From contig QCPZ01000003.1 in assembly GCA_003212345.1 (NCBI GenBank), positions 82,287-146,286 of the forward strand: 64,000 nucleotides of DNA, given 5' to 3'. Shown one piece after another: positions 43,431 through 52,901 of this stretch (its first letter is position 1; each line of letters begins with the position of its first letter). The translations under genes and the position numbers were made by a program. The notes beneath the pieces were generated by a model. That model did no database searches and was not told the origin of the DNA. It saw only the letters and a list, made by a program, of their open reading frames with translations. This DNA comes from SAR116 cluster bacterium AG-447-A06. GTDB lineage: Bacteria; Pseudomonadota; Alphaproteobacteria; Puniceispirillales; Puniceispirillaceae.

Positions 43431-44327
43431 ATGAAAATTACCTTCCGTCAAATTGATGCCTTTCAAACCTTAATTTCTTCCGGAACGGTGACAAAGACAG
43501 CGTCTCTACTTGAAATTTCTCAACCTGCAGTGAGCCGTTTGATTTCAGATCTGGAGAAAGGTGCTGGCTTCAAATTGTTTAACAAGGTCGGAAGAAGGCT
43601 CGAGCCGACGCTTGAAGCGAGACTTCTTGCTGAGGAGGTCGCGCAATCGATGTCAGGGTTAAAGCGGATCGAACAAGCTGCGCAAAATATTCGAGACTTT
43701 AACCATGTGCAACTCCGGCTCGTTAGCACTCCATCGTTTGCCCCAACATTAGCACCATTGCTAATTGAGAAGTTTTCAGTACGGCACCCTCATGTACATG
43801 TTTGTCTCGATATACAATCTGACGATGAACGTATTGAGTGGATGGTGCTAGAAAATCAAGGTTTTGGCATTGCTGTTTCAACAGGACGTAACCGCAACAT
43901 AGAAAAGCACGAGCTCCTCGGCACCGAGGCGGTATGCCTTCTACCGGTGTCGCATCGGCTGGCAGGGAATGAAGTTATTTCTCCGGAAGATCTTGTTGGT
44001 GAAAATTTTATCTCTTATTTTGAGGGCTCGATATTTAAAAACGATATAGATAAAGCTTTCAATACAGCAAAAGTACGTCGTTTAACTCGTTATGAGGGTA
44101 AGACGACTGGTGCTATTATTGGGATGGTTGGGGCAGGGCTCGGTGTATCCATAATCGACTCAGGCTTTGGAGCTGGATCGTTTGACCCCAGATGCATAAC
44201 AATACCGTTTAAGCCAGCAATACCATACACGGCAGAACTCTTGTGGTCTACCCAGCGTGACCTGTCAGCTATTCAGACTGAGTTCCTTAATATGGTTAGG
44301 GAGGAATATGGTGATCTAGATATTTAG
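43431..44327 (+). CDS. LysR-family transcriptional regulator
   Basis: A 298-residue LysR protein. The helix-turn-helix reads SSGTVTKTASLLEISQPAVS. The ligand domain has LRLVSTPSFAPTLAPLLIEK and VGAGLGVSIIDSGFGAGS. It is divergent from the amino-acid ABC operon across a 161-base gap. Its stop codon lies inside an eight-base inverted repeat (GTGATCTA / TAGATCAC, 44311-44332) without a T-tract. The protein resembles regulators of opine and amino-acid uptake, but the inducer is not readable. Confidence 0.9.
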   Translation: MKITFRQIDAFQTLISSGTVTKTASLLEISQPAVSRLISDLEKGAGFKLFNKVGRRLEPTLEARLLAEEVAQSMSGLKRIEQAAQNIRDFNHVQLRLVSTPSFAPTLAPLLIEKFSVRHPHVHVCLDIQSDDERIEWMVLENQGFGIAVSTGRNRNIEKHELLGTEAVCLLPVSHRLAGNEVISPEDLVGENFISYFEGSIFKNDIDKAFNTAKVRRLTRYEGKTTGAIIGMVGAGLGVSIIDSGFGAGSFDPRCITIPFKPAIPYTAELLWSTQRDLSAIQTEFLNMVREEYGDLDI

Positions 44328-44548
44328 ATCACTGATACTGCAATATGTTTAAATAGTTTATTTTTGGATTAAGCAAAATTACCGCGAACACGTATGCAAG
44401 CTGTGAAAAACTAACAAGGTTGTGAATTTTTATCGTCTTGGATTTGACGAATCATCAGCGGTCTGGCACCTATTAAGCACGATATAACGCTAAATCGTGT
44501 TAGTTTTGCCGGGCCAATACATTCGCCCCCTGCATCTGGATAGCAGCT

Positions 44549-45547
44549 ATGACAAAAACGCGCATTGAGGTAAATATATGCCTCCAATCCCCTGGTAAAC
44601 GGACTGGAGATGCGCTTTTACGGTGGTCTGATGACGCTCGTCCTCTCGGTGTTTATCCAGTGCCAATCGCTTGTATTGTTGGCAGGTCGGGGGCGACTGC
44701 GCTGTTGATTGCAGGTGTGCACGGTGACGAGTTTGAAGGACCGGTTGCGTTAAGTCAGTTGATTGACGAGATAAACCCTGAGCAGCTCGAGGGTCGGTTG
44801 ATTATCGTGCCAGCGTTGAACTCCCCCGCTGTTCTTGCCTCGCAGCGTACGTCGCCGCTGGACGGCCGGAACATGAACAGGGCTTTCCCCGGTGATCCCG
44901 ATGGTGGACCTACCGATATGATAGCAGATTTTCTTGTTTCTGTTCTGCTGCGTGAAGCTGACCTAGCAATTGATTTGCATGCTGGTGGTAAGGCGTCAGT
45001 ATTTGCCACATCAGCACTGGTCACCCGCAGTAATAACCAAGACCTGATGCAAGCTAACCTAGATCTTGCCGCTGCCTTTGGTGCGCCGCTGACATGGCTG
45101 CTTGGCGGCTTTAATGATACGCGTTCATTGAATTCGGCGGCCCTCAACGCTGGTGTACCGATGATCGCTGCAGAACTTGGAGGGGGTGGGGGAACTGATC
45201 CGATTGAGGTCTCTCAAGCTGTAATAGGAGTAAAACGTTGTTTGGCCCATGCCGGCATTATAAAACAAACTCTGCCCACAGCACCACGGTCTATTTTTGT
45301 CGAGACACGGTCCATCGCTGATAATATCTATGCGCCGGTAAGTGGTTTGTTTGATCGTCAGTTTAAAGCAGGCGACCAGGTTGAGAATGGCCAACTCGCT
45401 GGCTATATTCGTTCTCTAGACAAGCTTGACGACGTGCCTGTTCCGCTGCATTTTTCAACCAAAGGTTATGTGCTTGCCCATGGAAACAGAGGCCATGTGA
45501 TGCGCGGTGACATGTTGGCGATGGTTGTGTGCGAGACGCATATGTGA
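44549..45547 (+). CDS. Succinylglutamate desuccinylase/aspartoacylase-family deacylase (DoeB-like)
   Basis: A 332-residue zinc-dependent M14-like amidohydrolase. The zinc site is VHGDEFEGPVAL (His and Glu), with the third ligand in IDLHAGGKASV. The substrate Arg/Asn region is SPLDGRNMNRAFPGDPDGG. The C-terminal beta domain ends LAHGNRGHVMRGDMLAMV. The layout resembles DoeB, which removes acetyl from N-alpha-acetyl-diaminobutyrate in ectoine breakdown, but no other ectoine genes are present. It lies 120 bases before the Rieske oxygenase and could act in the same pathway on an N-acyl amino acid. Confidence 0.78.
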   Translation: MTKTRIEVNICLQSPGKRTGDALLRWSDDARPLGVYPVPIACIVGRSGATALLIAGVHGDEFEGPVALSQLIDEINPEQLEGRLIIVPALNSPAVLASQRTSPLDGRNMNRAFPGDPDGGPTDMIADFLVSVLLREADLAIDLHAGGKASVFATSALVTRSNNQDLMQANLDLAAAFGAPLTWLLGGFNDTRSLNSAALNAGVPMIAAELGGGGGTDPIEVSQAVIGVKRCLAHAGIIKQTLPTAPRSIFVETRSIADNIYAPVSGLFDRQFKAGDQVENGQLAGYIRSLDKLDDVPVPLHFSTKGYVLAHGNRGHVMRGDMLAMVVCETHM

Positions 45548-45667
45548 TGTTTTAAGATTAGTTTTGGTCTATGATAGTCTGGCGTGAATATCTGCGATGA
45601 GCTCGCAGCTATAAATCCAAAATGGCAGAATGGCCACGGATTTCGTTGGAATAGGAGAGGGTTCAAG

Positions 45668-46711
45668 ATGGTAGACATCGAAACAGAATTTCTTTACGAG
45701 AGTTGGTATGTGGCCGGCTGGAGTTCTGATTTTGAACATTCATTAACCCCGCTGACTATCCTTGACGAACGGGTGGTCATTTTTCGGACAGACAAGGGAG
45801 TCGCGGTTGCGCTTGAGGATGCTTGTCCGCATCGTAAATTACCGCTCTCGCATGGACGACTCCATTCTGACCGAGTTGAATGTGGATACCATGGATTGAC
45901 ATTTGATTGTTCGGGCACCTGTGTTCATGCCCCAACACAGCAGCACGCGCCACCTAATGTTGTTGTAAAATCATATCCAGTGGTGGATCGGTATGGCCTG
46001 CTGTGGATCTGGATGGGTGCGTCGGATGCTGCTAATGCAGACGATATTTACCGCATCGAAAATTATGACAATCCGGCGTGGGGTAAAACTGCGGGTGGCA
46101 GCATGGATATTGCCTGTCACTACCTCTATGTGACCGACAATCTGCTTGATCCGTCTCATGTTGCTTGGGTGCATGTGTCGTCTTTTGCTGGCGCCGGAAC
46201 GGAGGATGTCCCATTAAATGTCGAGCGGCTAGAGGATGGTGTTCTTGTGTCGCGCTGGATGCAGGATCGGCAGCCGCCTCCCTATTATGCACCAATGCTG
46301 ACTTTTCAAGGAAATTGTGATCGCAAGCAGCACTATGAATGTCGTGTGCCATCGATTGCGATCAATAAGTCTATCTTTACTCCGGTTGGAAAAGGCGGTG
46401 ATGATACAGCTTTGCCAGACAATACTTTTATTAATATTTCATATAACTTTATGACGCCGGTAGATGCCGATAATACGCGCTATTTTTGGTTCCAGCATCG
46501 AAATGGTGATCCTGACAATGAAGCGCTGTCCGCGCAAATGTTCGAGGCGGCAAAAGGTGCGTTTGTCGAAGACCGTGATATCCTCGTCGAGGTGCACAAG
46601 GGAATGAAGAACAAGCGGACACGTAACATTAATTTGGGGATAGATGCTGGTTCAATGAGATTTCGTAAGATGATTGAAAAACGGATTGCCGAATCCACGG
46701 GCCCGGCCTAA
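45668..46711 (+). CDS. Rieske non-heme iron oxygenase, VanA-like
   Basis: 347 residues from the ATG at 45668 (GAGAGGG upstream); a longer frame to 45584 adds residues without homology. The Rieske cluster ligands are CPHRKLPLSHG and CGYHGLTFD (C-x-H ... C-x2-H). The mononuclear iron site is DNLLDPSHVAWVH, giving the usual Asp/His/His arrangement. Length fits O- or N-demethylating oxygenases such as vanillate demethylase. A ferredoxin-reductase partner (VanB type) is not found in the window. Its stop overlaps soxG tail-to-tail by four bases. Given sarcosine oxidase next door, an N-methylated substrate is a possible target. Confidence 0.85.
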   Translation: MVDIETEFLYESWYVAGWSSDFEHSLTPLTILDERVVIFRTDKGVAVALEDACPHRKLPLSHGRLHSDRVECGYHGLTFDCSGTCVHAPTQQHAPPNVVVKSYPVVDRYGLLWIWMGASDAANADDIYRIENYDNPAWGKTAGGSMDIACHYLYVTDNLLDPSHVAWVHVSSFAGAGTEDVPLNVERLEDGVLVSRWMQDRQPPPYYAPMLTFQGNCDRKQHYECRVPSIAINKSIFTPVGKGGDDTALPDNTFINISYNFMTPVDADNTRYFWFQHRNGDPDNEALSAQMFEAAKGAFVEDRDILVEVHKGMKNKRTRNINLGIDAGSMRFRKMIEKRIAESTGPA

Positions 46712-47214
46712 CCTTTGCCCGTTACCACCTTTTCAAAATAGATGGCGATCATGTCAGTATAACTGCGCTCAACGGCGATGAGATAGCCGTTTCGGCGGCG
46801 CATTATGAGACCCCCAATGCCAAATAATTCTGAATATGTTGCGGCGTTTTTAGGAAAATTTATCAGCCTGATGTCCAGGGGGCTGGCAATCGCGAGGATT
46901 TCATCTGCTTGGTTTCCGGTGACTGTAAAAAAAGTGTAAGCATCACTGAGGAGGACAATGCGGCAATCCATCGCTGGGTCATGTGGGGCTAGGGTTTCCA
47001 GCAATTGGTTCTCTTTTTCCGCAGGTGCCAGTAACAGCCAATGATTTTCTCCAACCCAACAAAGGTATTGTCCATCCTTTTCGGTTGCCGTATTTACCTC
47101 AGATGGTAACACAAGGCCAAGGTGCGATATCCGTTTTGATGCCGCGCTAGCATCACCTTTGATATCAAAAATGGCGGAAAAACCAAGTTTTTTGATGGTT
47201 GCTTGGTACCCCAT
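46708..47214 (-). CDS. soxG: Sarcosine oxidase gamma subunit SoxG
   Basis: 168 residues from the ATG at 47214, just after the soxA stop with CGAGGG upstream; an ATG at 47247 inside soxA is an alternative. The gamma subunit of heterotetrameric sarcosine oxidase is a small GcvT-like domain that packs against alpha and beta. Visible parts are YLCWVGENHWLLLAPAEKEN, AYTFFTVTGNQADEILAIAS and GGLIMRRRNGYLIAVERSY. Last gene of soxBDAG. Confidence 0.87.
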   Translation of the reverse strand: MGYQATIKKLGFSAIFDIKGDASAASKRISHLGLVLPSEVNTATEKDGQYLCWVGENHWLLLAPAEKENQLLETLAPHDPAMDCRIVLLSDAYTFFTVTGNQADEILAIASPLDIRLINFPKNAATYSELFGIGGLIMRRRNGYLIAVERSYTDMIAIYFEKVVTGKG

Positions 47215-47215
47215 T

Positions 47216-50158
47216 CTACCCTCGGAGCCTGTGACCCATGGGGTCATGGAAACAAGGTTTTGTGACTATGGCCTTAATTGTTCTTTCCTGATCACGGATG
47301 ATCACTGTCTCGCCAATTCGAGCGCGGCCATTAATAAGTAATCCAAGAGCAATAACCTGCTTGTTAACAACACTCCAGACACAAGCCGATACAAAACCCT
47401 CGCTAGCAATACGGTCACCATTTGGCGTAATTGGGGCGCCCTCGGGAACAAGCTCGCCGCCTGACTCAGGGATCAAGCCAATCAGTTCACGCCGCTGCTT
47501 ACCAGATGATCTTCGGATATCAACCGAGCGGCGGCCAATGGAGTGAGACTTTTTGGAGGACATAATCCATCCCATCCCGAGATCAAAAGGGTCTACAGTA
47601 CCATCAACCTCATGACCAAGCGAGAGGAATCCCTTTTCAACGCGGAGTACATGACTGGTTTCTGAACCAACTGGGACGATGCCAAAGGGGGTGCCAGCTT
47701 CCATGATCCTCAGCCACAAGGCCTCGGCATGGCGTGGCCATACGTTGATCTCGAAGCTGACTTCGCCAGTAAAGCTGACGCGGCAGATGCGGGCTGGCAT
47801 GTCAGCAACAGAGCCATCGCGCATAGCCATGAAGGGAAATGCTTTGTTGCTTATATCAACTGAGGTGCCAAGCGCGGCGAGCACGTCACGCGCTTTTGGG
47901 CCACAGATTGTGGCATTACACCATTGCGAAGTCACAGGTGTGATCCAAACCTGCCAATTCGGGCATTCAACTTGTAGAAGATATTCCATATGGCGAAAAA
48001 CAAGATCTGCAAAGCCGGTTGAGGCTGACATCAGATAATGATTTTCCGCAAGCTTAAAGGTCACGCCGTCATCAAGAATCATGCCATCGTCATTTAGCAT
48101 AATGCCATACCGCCCCATGCCAATTTCCAGATCATTGAAATCATTGGTATAAAGTAGATCTATGAAAGCCGCTGCGTCGCGCCCGCTTATATCAAACTTG
48201 CCAAGCGGGGAGCCATCGTAAACCCCAACGCCAAAACGCACCGCATTAGCCTCGGTGTTGATCGCGTCTTGCATGCTTCCGCCCACGATTGGAAAATAGC
48301 CTGGACGTTGCCAGCGGGCGCCAGCTTCATACATAATAGCGCCTTGTTCTTTATTCCATTGGGTGATTGGTGTATGCCGAAACGGTAGCACTGTTGCGCC
48401 ATTTCGTTGGCCGGCGATTGATCCAAAATCAACCGGTGTAAAGGGTGCACGGAACGTCGTTGTGCCAATATCTCCCGGCTGCTTTTTGCTAATTTTGGCT
48501 ATATTGCCGATGACGTTAACATTGCCAACTTTCCCTTGGTCAATGCCCATCCCAGCGGTGGTGTAACGCTTGACATGTTCAACCGTATCAAAGCCCTCGC
48601 GCATGGCAAGGCCAATATCGTCCAACGTGACATCGTTTTGAATATCGACAAATGCCTTGTCGCCGGGCTTCATTCCATCAACATGCCAGAGTGGATATAG
48701 ATGATAATTGGGTGACGGTACCAATTCGGGCAGTGTAAAGGTAGGGCTCTCAAATCCAAGTTCCCCAAGGATAGTAGTGATTGCAGAAACAGTTTTGTCC
48801 ATTGCCGAAGCCATATTCATCATGCCAGCTGCTGCCCCAACACAAGACAATTTTTGTGCCTGCTTATCTGGAACAAAACTTGCCAGACCCTCATCATAGG
48901 CGAGGTCACTACGTGACTGCGAGAAAAGATGTACAGCGGGATTCCACCCGCCGGATACAGCCAGCAGGTCACAATCAAGTTTTTTTGTTACGCCATCTTT
49001 GGCATGTATGCTGACAGCATGTAGATGTTTGCCACCATGTGCGGTTGAAATTTGATGCGCCGCATATATCGGTATTTCTAGCCCGTTTTTTTCCGACCCA
49101 ATTACATCGGTTGGACGGCTGTCAACGATGGCTGTGACTTTGGTTCCTGCAGCTTGTAGTTCATGGGCCAGCTGATAGGCGCTATTGTTGTTGGTGAAGA
49201 TAATAGGAAGGCGTCCTGGAATGACGCCAAATTCATTTAAATAGCGTTGCACCGCTGATGCCAGCATTATGCCCGGCCGGTCATTATTGGTAAAAACTAG
49301 ATTACGTTCGATTGCGCCAGTCGCAAGAATTACATGACGCGCGCGCGCTTTCCATCCCCTCTGAAATACATGCGCCTCGGAAGGGTTTCGTTCTGTCACC
49401 ATAAGGAGATTATTTTCTCGGTAGCCCCACCCAGTGGAGTCCCATAATTGTGTGACCTCGGAATTGGCATCCAGTTCTGTACGAATAGCTGTGATCCAAT
49501 CCAATGCTGGCTTGCCGTTCATCATGGTCTGGCTTGCACGCAAATATCCCCCGGGATGAGGGTTTTCATCGATGATCATCACACGGGCGCCGCTACGGCT
49601 GGCAACGAGTGCTGCCAGCAACCCGCACGGACCACCGCCAACAATAAGAACATCGCCATGCCAGTATCGTGTCTCATAATGTTGAGCAGGAATTTGCTCA
49701 TCTGGGGCCGCGGCAAGGCCAGCCGCCTGGCGGATTGACGGCTCAAACAAGTGCCAGTTTGGCCACATGAAGGTCTTGTAATAAAACCCTGCTGGCAAAA
49801 ATCTTGAGAATAGTTGGTTAATGCTGAGCAGATCAAAATTGGGCGAGGGCCAGCAATTAACTGATTTTGCGGCCAAACCTGGGCGCAATCGTATGGTCGT
49901 AGCTGGGTGATTGCCAGCCGCATTTTCACCAAGTAATTCGACAAGGCATGATGGTTCTTCAACACCAGCTCCCATAATGCCGCGTGGGCGATGGTACTTG
50001 AACGATCGTGCGGTTAGAAATACACCGTTAGCCAGAAGGGCCGAGGCAAGTGTATCCCCTTCATGCCCGAAATAAGCTTTGCCGTTAAATTCAAATTCAA
50101 TATGTTTGCGGCGGTCAATCATACCGCCAGATGGAAGCCTAAATGGGGCCTTTATCAT
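47216..50158 (-). CDS. soxA: Sarcosine oxidase alpha subunit SoxA
   Basis: A 980-residue subunit. Domains in order: an N-terminal ferredoxin-like domain (YFGHEGDTLASALLANGV), an NAD-binding Rossmann domain (VLIVGGGPCGLLAALVASRS near residue 170), a Cys-free linker region, and a C-terminal GcvT-type tetrahydrofolate domain from about residue 600 (FDISGRDAAAFIDLLYTNDF). It ends with EINVWPRHAEALWLRIME and SIGRRSVDIRRSS. The GcvT domain transfers the methyl carbon released from sarcosine to tetrahydrofolate. The start overlaps soxD by four bases. Confidence 0.95.
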   Translation of the reverse strand: MIKAPFRLPSGGMIDRRKHIEFEFNGKAYFGHEGDTLASALLANGVFLTARSFKYHRPRGIMGAGVEEPSCLVELLGENAAGNHPATTIRLRPGLAAKSVNCWPSPNFDLLSINQLFSRFLPAGFYYKTFMWPNWHLFEPSIRQAAGLAAAPDEQIPAQHYETRYWHGDVLIVGGGPCGLLAALVASRSGARVMIIDENPHPGGYLRASQTMMNGKPALDWITAIRTELDANSEVTQLWDSTGWGYRENNLLMVTERNPSEAHVFQRGWKARARHVILATGAIERNLVFTNNDRPGIMLASAVQRYLNEFGVIPGRLPIIFTNNNSAYQLAHELQAAGTKVTAIVDSRPTDVIGSEKNGLEIPIYAAHQISTAHGGKHLHAVSIHAKDGVTKKLDCDLLAVSGGWNPAVHLFSQSRSDLAYDEGLASFVPDKQAQKLSCVGAAAGMMNMASAMDKTVSAITTILGELGFESPTFTLPELVPSPNYHLYPLWHVDGMKPGDKAFVDIQNDVTLDDIGLAMREGFDTVEHVKRYTTAGMGIDQGKVGNVNVIGNIAKISKKQPGDIGTTTFRAPFTPVDFGSIAGQRNGATVLPFRHTPITQWNKEQGAIMYEAGARWQRPGYFPIVGGSMQDAINTEANAVRFGVGVYDGSPLGKFDISGRDAAAFIDLLYTNDFNDLEIGMGRYGIMLNDDGMILDDGVTFKLAENHYLMSASTGFADLVFRHMEYLLQVECPNWQVWITPVTSQWCNATICGPKARDVLAALGTSVDISNKAFPFMAMRDGSVADMPARICRVSFTGEVSFEINVWPRHAEALWLRIMEAGTPFGIVPVGSETSHVLRVEKGFLSLGHEVDGTVDPFDLGMGWIMSSKKSHSIGRRSVDIRRSSGKQRRELIGLIPESGGELVPEGAPITPNGDRIASEGFVSACVWSVVNKQVIALGLLINGRARIGETVIIRDQERTIKAIVTKPCFHDPMGHRLRG

Positions 50159-50439
50159 GTTGTTTCCCCTGTTCTTTTACCAACATCATCTGGCATTACA
50201 TCAGCGGTCACAATCTCATGCGTTACTGTGTGTCGTTTGATTGTAAACCATTTGCCACAACCCTTTGCGTGCCACCATTTTTCTTCGATATAGCCAATAG
50301 GATTTTCTGGCACCGTTAGCCAATCAACCCATTCAGCGTCGGAAACATTGGCATCGGGACGGGATGGTTTGGTTGGACCAGCATTTACAAACTCCGACTC
50401 ATCGCGTTGTCCACAAAAAGGGCAAGGCAGGATTAACAT
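50155..50439 (-). CDS. soxD: Sarcosine oxidase delta subunit SoxD
   Basis: A 94-residue zinc-binding subunit. The metal ligands are visible as LPCPFCGQRDESEF and, further on, KWWHAKGCGKWFTIKRHT. SoxD stabilises the alpha-beta-gamma assembly. It lies 13 bases after soxB and overlaps soxA by four, so dosage is coupled. Confidence 0.93.
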   Translation of the reverse strand: MLILPCPFCGQRDESEFVNAGPTKPSRPDANVSDAEWVDWLTVPENPIGYIEEKWWHAKGCGKWFTIKRHTVTHEIVTADVMPDDVGKRTGETT

Positions 50440-50452
50440 GATTTGAACTTTC

Positions 50453-51703
50453 TTACCTGGCAGTTGTCGTCCCCGACTCTACAATGAAGTCGAGATGATG
50501 AAAACGATCAAGGGTGAAAGGGGCGGCAACGTTGTGCGGCTGGCCGGTTGCGATTAAATGAGCAAGGGTATAACCGCCGGCCGGGACTGCCTTGAATCCT
50601 CCCCACCATCCACAGGACACAAATAAGCCGGGAATGTCGGTTGCCGAGATGATTGGTGTTGCATCATGTGCGATGTCCAGGACACCGCCCCATTGACGCA
50701 ACAATTTTAGCCGGCGGAATGCTGGGAATAATTCCAGCATGGTGACAACGGCTTCTTCAAAGACATTTTGTTTTACATCCCGCCGAAATGATTGGCCGGG
50801 ATCCGGAGCACCGCCAATAACAAGCTCACCCTTATCAGATTGGTTCAGATAGACACCAAGGTCAGGGCAGTTCACAATCACATCAATCAACGGTTTTACT
50901 GGTTCTGAGACAAAGGCAGCAAGATTGAAGGATTTAATCGGCAACCGTAGGCCAGCAGTTTCAGTAATGGTTGTCGTATGGCCGGAGACAACTACGGCAA
51001 CTTTATTTGCCAAAACCGTTCCCCGGTTTGTTTCAACGCCCTTGATGGTGCCGTCCTTGTCACGAAGCAGATTTTTAACTTCGGTATGTTGGTGAATTTC
51101 TACCCCTCGGGTGCTTGCTGAACGAGCGTAGCCCCAGGCGACACCATCATGCCGGCATGTGGCAGCTTCTTTATGTACCATCGCGCCAATAATTGGTAGG
51201 CGTGATTCAGGGCCACCTCCTGTAAGCGCAGGTACGCGCCGCCGGAGTTCGGCAACATCAATTGATGAATAGCTTGAGCCATGGAGGTAGCCATTCATCA
51301 TGCGACGGCGAATTTCTCGCATTTTTGGATAAGTTTGAATAACGTCAATCATGCTTCGGTTTGAATACATCAGATTGAAGTTCAGGTCTTTTGAAAGCCC
51401 TTCAAACAGCGACACGCTTTTGACAAAAAAAGGAAGGCTCTCATCCCGTAGGTAATTTGAGCGGACGGTCACGGTGTTCCGAGCGATATTGCCTCCACCA
51501 AGCCAACCTTTTTCCAGGACGGCAGTATCAGTAATTCCATGATTTTTAGCAAGGTAATGAGCAGTTGCAAGACCATGTCCACCTGCTCCAATAATCAACA
51601 CTTCATATTTTTTTGCGAGCGGCGGGTTTTGCCAATAGCGTGTCCAATTGCGGTGGTGGCTAAGTGCATTCCAGGCTAGGCTGAAGGCAGAAAATTTAGC
51701 CAT
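50453..51703 (-). CDS. soxB: Sarcosine oxidase beta subunit SoxB
   Basis: The 416-residue catalytic flavoprotein that oxidises sarcosine to glycine, passing the one-carbon unit on as 5,10-methylene-tetrahydrofolate in the complex. The N-terminus has HHRNWTRYWQNPPLAKKYEV and the FAD motif EVLIIGAGGHGLATAHYLAK. The region NTVTVRSNYLRDESLPFFVK is typical of SoxB. The C-terminus carries VSCGWWGGFKAVPAGGYTLA. It begins 50 bases downstream of the M29/NicX-like gene in one transcription unit. Confidence 0.93.
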   Translation of the reverse strand: MAKFSAFSLAWNALSHHRNWTRYWQNPPLAKKYEVLIIGAGGHGLATAHYLAKNHGITDTAVLEKGWLGGGNIARNTVTVRSNYLRDESLPFFVKSVSLFEGLSKDLNFNLMYSNRSMIDVIQTYPKMREIRRRMMNGYLHGSSYSSIDVAELRRRVPALTGGGPESRLPIIGAMVHKEAATCRHDGVAWGYARSASTRGVEIHQHTEVKNLLRDKDGTIKGVETNRGTVLANKVAVVVSGHTTTITETAGLRLPIKSFNLAAFVSEPVKPLIDVIVNCPDLGVYLNQSDKGELVIGGAPDPGQSFRRDVKQNVFEEAVVTMLELFPAFRRLKLLRQWGGVLDIAHDATPIISATDIPGLFVSCGWWGGFKAVPAGGYTLAHLIATGQPHNVAAPFTLDRFHHLDFIVESGTTTAR

Positions 51704-51753
51704 AAATCAATATCCCAAAAACTTTTGAACAAAGAACCATCATCTGTCGGAAC

Positions 51754-52893
51754 TTACCAAACTATATCTTCCAAACCAACCTCACAAATTGGCGCAGAAA
51801 AAGCATTAGCAAGTTTTGGCTCGGCGCGCAGGACCTTCATTGTTAACGCAAAACGTTCTGGGTGCAACCGTCCATTTTCCCATAGGGCAACACCGTCTAT
51901 TGTAATGGTTGGATCAAGAATCATCCAGCAGATTTCGCCTGGTGGACCTGTTCCGCATGTATGAAAATGAAGAAATCGTGGATTAGGAAACACTGTCTGG
52001 GACCAACGCACGGGATCTGAAGATGCTGGCATGTCATATCCCATTAGTGGGTGAATACCGGCATGCCAAGAGTCGATGTTAAACGGCTCCAGTCCAAATT
52101 CTCTCGCCACACGCTGGTAATGTTCCCTGAAGGCTTCAACAAGATCGACCTCGCCGGTGACTTTCGCAATGCGGGAACCTTCAACGTGTGCGGTGACAAT
52201 GCCGGGAAGCTCCAAATAAGCTGGCGTATAAACCTTTGATCCCGCCGGCGTCAGATAATGTGTGAGCTTCACTACACCGGTAAAACCATCAGCGAGCACG
52301 GGCTTGGGCACGCCCATTGGGTATCGGCTGACAGTAACTTCCCCACCTTCTGTGATGCTTTTCCCCGGTGTGCCCTCAAAATGAGTTCCCAGCGGGCAGG
52401 TGATTTCAATGTGCTGGGCACTGAGTGTTATCTCGTCAATGGCGTTTTTCAGCGCTGACATGGCGCGATGGTCAAGTCGACCATACCCGCTTGCAAGCAT
52501 GCCAGCGTTCAGTGCGTAGCTCATTACTGGACGTGGACCACGATATTGCGATTTGAAACGGCCCTGATCTCCAATGCGGGCAAAGAAAATAACTTCGTCG
52601 GCTGCGTCAATGGCCTCTTGCACGGCAGTAATTGCATGATTTTCTGGTTCACCAACTGTAAGCGTTTTGACGGTTGCGCCCATCTCCACCAGAATGGCTT
52701 CAACGATGGCAGGTGCGGCGTCGTCGTACCACCCAAGTCGGGGGTCTTCCGCCACAACAAGCACGGTTTTGCCAAAAACATCGCCGAGGCAGCCCTCGAT
52801 TAAATTTATTGCTCCTAATCGAAGTGGATCCTCATAACTGTGAGGTGTGACTTTTGGCGAAGCCCTCACCCTCGCATGTGATTTGATATTCAT
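51754..52893 (-). CDS. M29 aminopeptidase-fold / NicX-like metalloenzyme
   Basis: A 379-residue protein that resembles the leucyl-aminopeptidase-like family including NicX (2,5-dihydroxypyridine 5,6-dioxygenase). Possible metal-binding segments are SWHAGIHPLMGYDMP and FLHFHTCGTGPPGEICWM. ITCPLGTHFEGTPGK is another conserved-looking stretch. The N-terminal half is a Rossmann-like domain (KTVLVVAEDPRLGWYDD). No pyridine-ring genes are near. It lies nine bases after the AhpD-like gene and 50 before soxB, so it probably acts on a ring-containing or peptide precursor linked to sarcosine formation, which is a guess. Family moderate, reaction unknown. Confidence 0.55.
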   Translation of the reverse strand: MNIKSHARVRASPKVTPHSYEDPLRLGAINLIEGCLGDVFGKTVLVVAEDPRLGWYDDAAPAIVEAILVEMGATVKTLTVGEPENHAITAVQEAIDAADEVIFFARIGDQGRFKSQYRGPRPVMSYALNAGMLASGYGRLDHRAMSALKNAIDEITLSAQHIEITCPLGTHFEGTPGKSITEGGEVTVSRYPMGVPKPVLADGFTGVVKLTHYLTPAGSKVYTPAYLELPGIVTAHVEGSRIAKVTGEVDLVEAFREHYQRVAREFGLEPFNIDSWHAGIHPLMGYDMPASSDPVRWSQTVFPNPRFLHFHTCGTGPPGEICWMILDPTITIDGVALWENGRLHPERFALTMKVLRAEPKLANAFSAPICEVGLEDIVW

Positions 52894-52901
52894 AGTTCCC
52901 C

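Noticed and set aside
44549..45547. Ectoine-degradation DoeB
   Set aside because: The fold fits, but no doeA, doeC or ectoine transporter genes are nearby, so only the family was named.
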